Of a stretch of DNA of 64,000 bases, positions 8,219 through 15,628 are shown piece by piece; the stretch's first letter is position 1, and every line of letters starts with the position of its first letter. The notes beneath the pieces were generated by a model. It made no database searches. It was given only the letters and a program-made list of their open reading frames with translations, and was not told where the DNA came from. Source of the DNA: Prevotella sp. (GTDB lineage Bacteria; Bacteroidota; Bacteroidia; Bacteroidales; Bacteroidaceae); NCBI GenBank assembly GCA_017645645.1, contig JAGCOB010000028.1, positions 62,001-126,000 on the forward strand, read 5' to 3'. The position numbers were made by a program, and so were the translations under genes.

Positions 8219-8863
8219 TTATATATAGAATTCCGAGGGGTCTACCAGTCCTGCCCTGAAAGCAAATTTGATGGCTTCATGAGCAGTATTCACCTGTAGC
8301 TTCCGGAAGATATTCTTCTTATGGGTATTGATGGTATGGATACTGGAGTATCGCTCACTGGCAATCTCCTTGGTGGTCTTTCCTTGTGCCACTCCTCGCA
8401 AGATTTCTGTCTCCGTCTGTGTCAATACTTTTGACTGTTTCACCTCCTCCGACTGTTGACAGAGCAGTACCTCCGTGGCGCGCTGACAGAGATAGCGCTC
8501 GTCACGCATCACATAACTGAGGGCATGGCGGTATAAGTTCAAGGGGGAGTCCTTGAAGATAATGCTGACATTCCGGGTGGAATAGACCAGTTTACGCATA
8601 ACCTGTGGAGTCAGGTCGTCGCTGACCATCAACCAATGGGCTTGTGGAAAACGACTGATGATAATCATCAACTGTTCCTCATCCTGTATGTCGAATAAGG
8701 TGTAGTCGATGACGACGACACTCTCCTCTTTTTGCTGCAGTTGATTCATCAACTGCTCTTTGTTCTCCGCCTGGTGGAGTGTCACACCCTCTTGTTCACG
8801 AATCAAGGTCGTCAGTGCAAAAGCGGTTAGTTCCTGCTGGTCTGCCAATATAAAGTTCTGCAT
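8219..8863 (-). CDS. LuxR/NarL-type response-regulator-like transcription factor
   Basis: A 214-residue DNA-binding regulator. Residues 1-120 resemble a receiver: FILADQQEL has only one of the two acidic residues (Asp8, then Gln9), Asp53 in VVVIDYTLFD is the possible phospho-acceptor, and Lys104 in IIFKDSP is conserved. Residues 148-210 are a LuxR/GerE helix-turn-helix (LTQTETEILRGVAQGKTTKEIA, HTINTHKKNIFRKL). No sensor kinase is next to it. Two 16-bp palindromes, one before its own promoter and one before cysK, suggest autoregulation and control of the sulfur operon. Signal and sign of regulation are unknown; the operator centre near -67 relative to the expected start fits an activator. Confidence 0.88.
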   Translation of the reverse strand: MQNFILADQQELTAFALTTLIREQEGVTLHQAENKEQLMNQLQQKEESVVVIDYTLFDIQDEEQLMIIISRFPQAHWLMVSDDLTPQVMRKLVYSTRNVSIIFKDSPLNLYRHALSYVMRDERYLCQRATEVLLCQQSEEVKQSKVLTQTETEILRGVAQGKTTKEIASERYSSIHTINTHKKNIFRKLQVNTAHEAIKFAFRAGLVDPSEFYI

Positions 8864-8884
8864 GTCCGTTAAGTTTTACGGATG

Positions 8885-8915
8885 CAAAGGTAAGGCGATT
8901 CCTGCAGGTCCACAA
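8885..8915 (-). promoter_or_regulatory. Promoter of the LuxR-type regulator
   Basis: On the minus strand TTG (8913-8915), 20 bp and TACCTTTG (8885-8892), the same layout as the cysK promoter. The start codon follows after 21 bp. Confidence 0.85.
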
Positions 8916-8938
8916 TACCGATTTTCGGTTATTCAGCC

Positions 8939-8954
8939 TACCATACGTTTGGTA
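8939..8954. promoter_or_regulatory. 16-bp palindromic operator candidate upstream of the regulator
   Basis: TACCATACGTTTGGTA pairs with itself except at one position and matches the cysK copy as TACCWWACGTTWGGTA. It starts 23 bp beyond the -33 TTG, exactly as at cysK, although the DNA between differs. A caution: it contains TACGTTTG on the plus strand, itself a -7-like word, but no TTG lies at the right distance upstream. Confidence 0.65.
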
Positions 8955-8986
8955 TTTTGCTTTTTTGTAAGATTTTTCAAAAACAT

Positions 8987-9059
8987 CTCCCCTTCTCCCG
9001 TTTTTTTTCGTGAAACGCCCTGTACATCGGCATTTCACCCTCAAACGGGAGTAGGGGAG
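8987..9059. repeat. Long nested inverted repeat in the divergent intergenic region
   Basis: Outer arms of 17 bp (8987-9003 and 9043-9059) pair with one mismatch; inner arms GTGAAACGCC (9010-9019) and GGCATTTCAC (9029-9038) pair with one mismatch that becomes G-U in a minus-strand transcript. T-rich tracts follow the outer arm on the plus strand (from 9060). The flanking genes diverge, so it is not their terminator; a small structured RNA, an insulator or a remnant of a palindromic element are possible. The 307 bp between the regulator and the TIR gene otherwise hold only the promoters and operator. Confidence 0.7.
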
Positions 9060-9105
9060 TAGTTTTTTCTTTTTTGACAAAAAAATAAGAAAAAAGCGAC
9101 TTTTG

Positions 9106-9136
9106 TTGTTTATAAATAATAAATTTGTTATCTTTG
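9106..9136 (+). promoter_or_regulatory. Promoter of the TIR-CHAT unit
   Basis: TTG (9106-9108), a 20-bp spacer and TATCTTTG (9129-9136) fit the Bacteroidota consensus exactly. The leader then carries ACTAACCTAAAA at 9151, and the TIR gene starts at 9171. A similar CTAACCTAAA word lies in the leader of the second unit near 20956. Confidence 0.85.
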
Positions 9137-9170
9137 CAACATTGCTTGTTACTAACCTAAAACGAATGTA

Positions 9171-10469
9171 ATGACAAACAAATACGACATTTTCATAAGT
9201 TATCGAAGAGATGGCGGTGCGCAGTACGCTCGCATTCTGCAATTGATGCTTATCCAGCGAGGATACAAGGTGTTCCTCGATTATGATGAACTGACTGACG
9301 GTGTCTTCAGCGACAAGATCGTAGCGGCCATCAAAGAGGCACCCGTCTTTATGCTGGTCTTGTCGAAAGGCTCCATGACACGGTGTGCCAACGACGGTGA
9401 CTGGGTACGGAAGGAGATCACGCTGGCCGTTGAACAGGGAAAACATATCGTACCCGTCAACCCTGACAACGGGTTTAACGGATTCCCCGAGGGAATGCCG
9501 GAAGAATTGAAGGATTTTATCGGTTCTCACCAGCATTCCGAGATCAGCTTCGGTCAGGCACTCGGAGCTACGATTGACCTGATGATTAAGAACCGCCTGG
9601 TGCCGACACTTGGTGAAAGGGTGTCGAATGAGCATAAGGACACGGATTTTGAGACAGCACAGGAGACACTGCGGAAACAGGATGCCCATAACCGTTTTAT
9701 GAAACGGGTGGGCATCATCGGTGCTTTGGCGATTGTTCTGATCGTGCTTGGCACATGCCTCTGGTTCTGGCATAACCAGCAGTCAAAGAACCAGACTGAT
9801 GCTGAAATGGCTGCCCTTCGAAAGATGCGCACGGAGATACAGGATCGACACAAGGTCTTCAGCCTGCAGTTCTCTCCCGATCTCACAAGTGCGCAGATGA
9901 ACACCATCGACACCCTGCTTCAGAAGATGTCTCCCGTACGCCCCGACACACTATGGATGAGCCAGTATGAATTCACGGTAGGACAGTGGTATGGCATCAA
10001 GGGAGAACCCTATGACGAAGCACAGAAGGACATGCCGATGACCAATGTGTCGTATGGTGATATCTATCTGTTCCTCGGTGAGTTGGGCGACATGACCAAC
10101 CTCCAGGTGGCATTGCCTTCTGTCGAGGAATGGGAATATGCGGCCCATGGGGGTGAGAACAAGGAGACAACCTTGTATGTTGGTGATGATGATGTCAACA
10201 AAGTGGCCTGGTATAAGGATAATTCGGAAGGACATCCGCATCCCAGCGACGGTCAGCAAGGAAAGGATCCCAATATGCTCGACCTCTACGACATGAGCGG
10301 TAATGTCAGTGAACTCTGCAACAGTCCTTTTGACGAGAGTGGATTATACACCATCTGTGGCGGAAACTATGACTCTCCGGCCTCAGAGGTGACGGCAGGC
10401 GCCCGTAAAGGCTTCGCTACAGATGCCAAGGACCAGAAAGTGGGATTCCGCATCATCATCAGAAAGTAA
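9171..10469 (+). CDS. TIR domain - transmembrane - FGE/SUMF1-like protein
   Basis: A 432-residue single-pass membrane protein. Residues 4-140 are a TIR domain (YDIFISYRRDGGAQYARIL, GYKVFLDYDEL); Glu82 in DWVRKEI is at the place of the catalytic Glu of NAD-cleaving TIRs. A transmembrane helix spans about 178-200. Residues 250-432 are a formylglycine-generating-enzyme-like fold: MTNVSYGDIYLFLGELG, LPSVEEWEYAAHGG, LDLYDMSGNVSEL, CGGNYDS and GFRI near the end. TIR would be cytosolic and the FGE-like part periplasmic. The paired catalytic cysteines of true FGE are not recognisable, so it is more likely a binding or recognition module. It is the first gene of the island, 21 bp before the next gene. 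NADase or signalling activity is inferred. Confidence 0.9.
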   Translation: MTNKYDIFISYRRDGGAQYARILQLMLIQRGYKVFLDYDELTDGVFSDKIVAAIKEAPVFMLVLSKGSMTRCANDGDWVRKEITLAVEQGKHIVPVNPDNGFNGFPEGMPEELKDFIGSHQHSEISFGQALGATIDLMIKNRLVPTLGERVSNEHKDTDFETAQETLRKQDAHNRFMKRVGIIGALAIVLIVLGTCLWFWHNQQSKNQTDAEMAALRKMRTEIQDRHKVFSLQFSPDLTSAQMNTIDTLLQKMSPVRPDTLWMSQYEFTVGQWYGIKGEPYDEAQKDMPMTNVSYGDIYLFLGELGDMTNLQVALPSVEEWEYAAHGGENKETTLYVGDDDVNKVAWYKDNSEGHPHPSDGQQGKDPNMLDLYDMSGNVSELCNSPFDESGLYTICGGNYDSPASEVTAGARKGFATDAKDQKVGFRIIIRK

Positions 10470-10490
10470 TCATTAAAAATAGAACATGGT

Positions 10491-11147
10491 ATGAGACAGC
10501 TAGTGTTTGTTTTGTTAAGTATATGGGGCGTTTCAACCACCTCTGCACAAAATGCGACAGAGGACAGCCTGAGTATTGAAGCAGCTTTCAATGCCTGTAT
10601 TGCCATGCGCGATGCCGTCGCTGCCAATGACTCATCAGCTATCAGACAGTCTGCCAGGGACCTGAAGGACTGTGGTACTACCACCTTTAATTCCTTACGC
10701 TGCAAGGATGACTCCATCGCCTCGCTCCAAGGCCATCTGGTCTTTGACGAGGCATTCGCTGACAGTCTTGCCGACGGTAAGGATGTCTATGGCAAGGCTG
10801 ACGATATGAACCGCTCGAAGGCCCATCGCGGTCAGACGGCCGACGGCTCGATCCTCACCAAGACCTGTTTCGTGAAGGCAGGCAAGAGCACCAAGTACTC
10901 CTTTGCCTCCAAAGGTCATCAGGAACTCGCAGTGGTTGCAGAGGCAGGCGGCCTTGTCACCATGAAGGTTCACGTCACGAACAGTGCTGGTCTTGACAAA
11001 CGTTTCGATGATACCAAGAACGTCAAGAAAGGAATGCCCCAGCGCAAGACCTCCTTCGAACTCCCTACCGACCGCCGCAATACAGTGGAACAGGAAATTG
11101 TGAACTGTGGTCCCAAAGACTGCAGCTTTGTAGTAATTAGTAACTGA
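10491..11147 (+). CDS. Secreted protein with PPC-like C-terminal half
   Basis: 218 residues with a signal peptide (LVFVLLSIWGVSTTSA, cleavage before QNAT). The N-terminal half is helical (AAFNACIAMRDAVAANDSSA); the C-terminal half has beta-rich features like bacterial pre-peptidase C-terminal (PPC) domains (KYSFASKGHQELAVVAEAGG). It resembles the second half of the protein at 25427-26635 in layout: signal peptide, Cys/Met/Arg helical part, KDDS/DDEL-like segment and terminal beta domain. Both are followed directly by a TPR-CHAT gene; here the stop TGA overlaps the next ATG by 1 bp. Function is unknown; a partner or substrate of the CHAT protease is the contextual guess. Confidence 0.8.
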   Translation: MRQLVFVLLSIWGVSTTSAQNATEDSLSIEAAFNACIAMRDAVAANDSSAIRQSARDLKDCGTTTFNSLRCKDDSIASLQGHLVFDEAFADSLADGKDVYGKADDMNRSKAHRGQTADGSILTKTCFVKAGKSTKYSFASKGHQELAVVAEAGGLVTMKVHVTNSAGLDKRFDDTKNVKKGMPQRKTSFELPTDRRNTVEQEIVNCGPKDCSFVVISN

Positions 11148-14100
11148 TGATAATGAAAAGAATCACAATCATCACTCTTTTGGCAATCACCAGTTTGACT
11201 GGCTATGCTCAGAGTGAACGTAGTAACGAGCTGTTTGCCAAGGGAGTGGAGTTGTATTATCAGGAACGGTATGCAGAGGCGATACCGTTCTTCGAGGAAT
11301 GTGACAGTTTGGATGTCCTGGAGATGGACACGACGAGTGTTCGAGTCTCTTACACCTCCTGTTGGCTGAGCAGTTGCTGGTACAAAATCGGAGATGTGCA
11401 GAAAGCAAAGAAATGGAGCAATACGGACTATGACTCTCAACCCATAGACCGTCGTCTGACCATAGAAGAGGACTCCCTGATGGACCAGGCATTGGCTGCT
11501 CTCGATCGTGATGACAATGCCACTGCCAACAAATTGCTGGAGCAATGCATAGAACTCGACAAGCAGATCGCTCCATTTGTCTGCTCCCACAAAATCTTTA
11601 TGATTTTATACAATACGATCGCACTCAGTAATCTGAACCGGACTACGGAGGCGATAGAGACGTTAGACCTGCTGTATAAGGTTTGTCAGCAATCCTTCAG
11701 TGCAGATAATCCCCTGACCAATGAACCCTTGAAGATGAAGGCACAGATGTTGTGGGGCACAGGGCAACTGGACGAGGCTGGTGAGACATTGGGCGATTTG
11801 ATGGAACACCTGCGCAGTACAGGACAGGAGGGGTCAAGCGACTATCTATGGGCATTGGAACAGGGCGTACAACTGGCTTTCCAAATGGGCGATGCTGAGG
11901 CAGTACACGAAGGCGGCGGCATCTTACTGGAGGAGACAGAACGACAGTGCGGAGCAACTTCCGAACGGTATATCAATCAGATGGGGACTGTCGCGAATAT
12001 GCTTTCCATCATGGGCGACTCGACCTGTATGGATGTCGGACAGACATTCTGCACGATTGTCCGCAACCATAACGGAATGGAAAGTCTTCCCTATTTCAAT
12101 GCTTGCGCACTGATGGTGGAATGGGCCGGGAAGATGTTACGTACGGACATCATGAAAGACTACCTCCATCAGTTGATGGTATTGTCACCAAAGATGGAAC
12201 CTGACCACCCGGAGAATGCCCATCTGTTTTCCATGGTACTGGCAATGTGCTATCTAAAAGAGGATGCAGACAGTGCTGCGATTTATGTAGAGAAGGGAAT
12301 GGAGGGGCTACGGTCGTGTGGAATCACCGACGGTCCCTACTACCACATGGGAAATTTCTTCAGCGGATTGATAGCCGGTATCCACGACGACTACGGCCAG
12401 GCAGTAGCATTAATGGCACCATCTATCGATGTCATAGCACCATTTACAAAGGATAGTGTGTCACTGTTACAGAACAAGTTGTTCCTTTCCTATTTCTACA
12501 CCATGAACGGAGATTACTCGAAGGGCAAGAATCTAGGATTGGAGACGATAGAAAGTCTGCGTAAGCTCCTGTCGTCCCCGTCCATGGGAGGACGTTCCCG
12601 TGGGGCGATGGCACACCTGTCAAGCATCATCCTCCTTTTCGACAATGCCCGTCAAAACGTACTGTTCAGCAAGCCAGACAGTGTACGCTACACATACGGA
12701 CTGCTGCACCGCGAACTGCTGTACTTGAAGATGCAGCAAGAAGAGCGTCTCGACTCGTTTGACACAAGTGATTTCTTCAATACACTGGTCAAATTCGGGC
12801 ACACGTCATTCTGGACAAAAGACTATCTGCACACACGTGGTGTCGTGACGGCATACACGGAAAAGATCAGGAACCTATTCGGAGAGAAGAGTTGGGAATA
12901 CGACCGTTGTCTGGATGCACTGATTCCCTGTTATGAAGATGACGACCCCGTGTTGAAGACGATTTATGAACAGCAGATTGCCCTGGAACAGAAACTGTAT
13001 GGCAAGCGGCACCAGTTCACGCTTACGACCAAGAGGAAATACTACAAGGCCATAGGTGACAACGAGGCCCTGATGGCTATTACAAGACAAATGGCCAAAC
13101 AGGGTTATATAAATTACGGGGACGATGTTTCCAGTATGATGTTCCTCTCGTCACAGAAATCCAATGATGACTACAAGTCGGAACTGAAGTATTACCAGGA
13201 GGCTTTTGACTATGCACTGAAGAACAAGAACGACATTTACTCGCTGACCGTTCCTCTCAACGGAATCCTTTCATGTCTCTTGAAACAGGGAAAGACGGAT
13301 ATCTTGCCAAAAGAGTGTGTAAGCATGATGAGACAGGTCGAAGAACGCCGTCCTGCATTATGGAACGCAGTTGCTTTCAGTTTGGCGAGCTATGGCTTAC
13401 TGGGTGCTGACGACGACACCTACGAACAATGCCTCATGGCACTCAACGATGCATTCGTACAGTTACAGAACCATCCGGAACAATATGCCTGTCTGTTAAC
13501 GGCACGTTACCATGACGGTTATGTCGGCAGTGACAAGACGGACAAGGCATCACAACTCTACGACCGTGCCCTGACAATGGCCATGCCAGTCAACCAACGC
13601 CTGTACGACGAACTGTTGCTCAACAAACAGAAACTGGAATACTATACGCTTCATCACTATCATTATAACTATTCCCCGTCAGACATCCTTGACATGGAGC
13701 AGAGGGCTGATAAGATGGAGCAGATATTACAGGCGTACCCTGATTACAAGATTTCCAGCGACTATGGTGATGTCCTTGCCATTCAACTGAGAATCGCCTT
13801 GTTGCGTGGTGATGACGAAAAGGTTGCTTCACTGGCCAGTCGCCTGTGGGAAACGGTCAGAAGTCCGCACAAGGGTTTCTTCACAGATGGCGAGATAGCA
13901 CGTATCAGTGGAGCGTCATCCAGATGTACACGCGAACTGATGTCCCTGGAAGAGAAAGAAGAAGTGCTGGGAGAGGCAGCCCTTCATATCAAGGACCGGG
14001 AGTTTCAGGCGAAGTTGGGAACATACGTGATCGGCAAACAGTATGCGAGGGTCCGAGAACATTTGTCCTCACCATTCTATCGGAGCAGTATCCAGTCCGA

Positions 14101-15619
14101 CCTCGACGGACTTGTCAACACGGCAACACACTTAGCCTTTGCAACAGCCATCGACAGTCTTGCCGGTTATGCCTATGATGCCTCTATCTATTGTAAGGGT
14201 GCTCTGTTGCGCTCCGACAAGCTCATGGAGAGCCATATCGTCGAGCATGGTAACAAGACGGCCCGTCAACTGTTGGAAGAATTGAAACAGACCGTACTGC
14301 TCCAGGACAATGTGGAGATCAACCACCTCAGTGCTGATTCCCTTGCAGAGAGACGCCGGCAGTTAGACCATAAGTTACGCGACATCTCCAATATGTTTGG
14401 CGACTACACCTCGACGATGACAGCCAGTTGGCGTGACGTGCAGAAGAGGTTGAAAGCCACAGATGCCGCCATTGAGTTCTCTCAGTATCACGATGGCGAT
14501 ACCGTTCACTACTGCGCATTGGTGCTCAAGCACGACAGTCGTCATCCGGAAAAAGTCCTATTGTGTACCGACTCTCAATTAGCCACTATCAGGGACTACT
14601 ATACGACAGACAGCCTCTATGCCATCATATGGCAGCCTCTGGAGTCTGCATTAGAGGGTATAGAGACCATCTATTTCTCTCCGACAGGGCAGTTGCATCT
14701 CATTGCCGTTGAAGATGCCAAATCCAGTCAGGACGACAGGTTCTCTGACAGATACCATGTCTACCGATTGTCCAACACTCGTGAACTGATTCCGTTAACC
14801 CGTCCTAAGCACCAGAGCAGTGCCTACCTCGTCGGTGGCGTGGAATACGAGATGACAGAAGACGAATGGGACGAAGCGACCCGAGATATCGCAAAAGGTT
14901 TTAGTGAAGACATGGATTTTTCACGCAACAGCGGATCGCTAAAGGAAATAAGAAATCGCGGTGCTCTCACCTTCCTGTCTGGCACAGAACAGGAGGTAAA
15001 GGCCATCAACAACCAGATGCAGGCTGCACACCAAACCGTGAAGTGCGTCATGGGAAAGATGGCGACGGAGGATGAGTTCAAGAACAGTGCCGAGGCAGGA
15101 CATACCATCATCCATATTGCCACCCATGGTTTCTATACGCCAGCATCCGACGGACAGTCGGCAGGTAGCAGTCCTGGCGAGGACACAATGATGAGTCGTA
15201 GCGGCCTCCTGCTTGCAGGGGCTCTGTCTTTCCTTAACGGTGAACCGCTTCCTGAGAATGTGGATGACGGTGTGTTAACTGCTCGTGAGATTTCCCGTCT
15301 TAATCTCACCAATGTCGATCTGATAGCCTTGTCAGCCTGTGAAACGGGGCTCGGTGATGTCAGCGGCGAGGGTGTCTTCGGTCTTCAACGTGGTTTTAAG
15401 AAAGCAGGTGCCAACAGTATCCTCATGTCACTCTGGAAAGTGGACGATGATGCTACCTGCCTACTGATGACAGAGTTCTATAAGAATTGGATTGGTCAGA
15501 AGAAATCAAAGCATGAGGCACTTGAATTGGCCAAGCAGAGCGTACGCTCACATAAGGAGAACGGATGGGACGACCCGAAATACTGGGCGGCATTCATATT
15601 GTTGGACGGGTTAGACTAA
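11147..15619 (+). CDS. Secreted TPR-CHAT caspase-like protease (1490 aa)
   Basis: A very long protein with a signal peptide (MKRITIITLLAITSLTGYAQS), many helical TPR-type repeats over about residues 25-1080, and a C-terminal CHAT domain. The CHAT catalytic dyad is His1327 in IIHIATHGFYTP and Cys1398 in LIALSACETGLGD, followed by FGLQRGFKKAGANSILMSLWKVDD, the classic CHAT core. It ends KYWAAFILLDGLD. CHAT proteases are caspase/separase relatives that cut partner proteins when activated, as in the type III-E CRISPR protease; those are cytosolic, whereas this one carries an export signal. The start overlaps the upstream stop; ATG at 11153 is an alternative giving a cleaner signal peptide. It is 9 bp before the second CHAT gene. 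Confidence 0.9.
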   Translation: MIMKRITIITLLAITSLTGYAQSERSNELFAKGVELYYQERYAEAIPFFEECDSLDVLEMDTTSVRVSYTSCWLSSCWYKIGDVQKAKKWSNTDYDSQPIDRRLTIEEDSLMDQALAALDRDDNATANKLLEQCIELDKQIAPFVCSHKIFMILYNTIALSNLNRTTEAIETLDLLYKVCQQSFSADNPLTNEPLKMKAQMLWGTGQLDEAGETLGDLMEHLRSTGQEGSSDYLWALEQGVQLAFQMGDAEAVHEGGGILLEETERQCGATSERYINQMGTVANMLSIMGDSTCMDVGQTFCTIVRNHNGMESLPYFNACALMVEWAGKMLRTDIMKDYLHQLMVLSPKMEPDHPENAHLFSMVLAMCYLKEDADSAAIYVEKGMEGLRSCGITDGPYYHMGNFFSGLIAGIHDDYGQAVALMAPSIDVIAPFTKDSVSLLQNKLFLSYFYTMNGDYSKGKNLGLETIESLRKLLSSPSMGGRSRGAMAHLSSIILLFDNARQNVLFSKPDSVRYTYGLLHRELLYLKMQQEERLDSFDTSDFFNTLVKFGHTSFWTKDYLHTRGVVTAYTEKIRNLFGEKSWEYDRCLDALIPCYEDDDPVLKTIYEQQIALEQKLYGKRHQFTLTTKRKYYKAIGDNEALMAITRQMAKQGYINYGDDVSSMMFLSSQKSNDDYKSELKYYQEAFDYALKNKNDIYSLTVPLNGILSCLLKQGKTDILPKECVSMMRQVEERRPALWNAVAFSLASYGLLGADDDTYEQCLMALNDAFVQLQNHPEQYACLLTARYHDGYVGSDKTDKASQLYDRALTMAMPVNQRLYDELLLNKQKLEYYTLHHYHYNYSPSDILDMEQRADKMEQILQAYPDYKISSDYGDVLAIQLRIALLRGDDEKVASLASRLWETVRSPHKGFFTDGEIARISGASSRCTRELMSLEEKEEVLGEAALHIKDREFQAKLGTYVIGKQYARVREHLSSPFYRSSIQSDLDGLVNTATHLAFATAIDSLAGYAYDASIYCKGALLRSDKLMESHIVEHGNKTARQLLEELKQTVLLQDNVEINHLSADSLAERRRQLDHKLRDISNMFGDYTSTMTASWRDVQKRLKATDAAIEFSQYHDGDTVHYCALVLKHDSRHPEKVLLCTDSQLATIRDYYTTDSLYAIIWQPLESALEGIETIYFSPTGQLHLIAVEDAKSSQDDRFSDRYHVYRLSNTRELIPLTRPKHQSSAYLVGGVEYEMTEDEWDEATRDIAKGFSEDMDFSRNSGSLKEIRNRGALTFLSGTEQEVKAINNQMQAAHQTVKCVMGKMATEDEFKNSAEAGHTIIHIATHGFYTPASDGQSAGSSPGEDTMMSRSGLLLAGALSFLNGEPLPENVDDGVLTAREISRLNLTNVDLIALSACETGLGDVSGEGVFGLQRGFKKAGANSILMSLWKVDDDATCLLMTEFYKNWIGQKKSKHEALELAKQSVRSHKENGWDDPKYWAAFILLDGLD

Positions 15620-15628
15620 GAAATAACC

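Noticed and set aside
9010..9038. Riboswitch for a sulfur metabolite
   Set aside because: The nested hairpin does not show the conserved cores of SAM or other known riboswitches and lies upstream of, not within, the regulator leader.
8796..9773. 325-residue open frame on the minus strand
   Set aside because: Runs across the regulator promoter, the inverted repeat and the TIR coding sequence; no recognisable domain.
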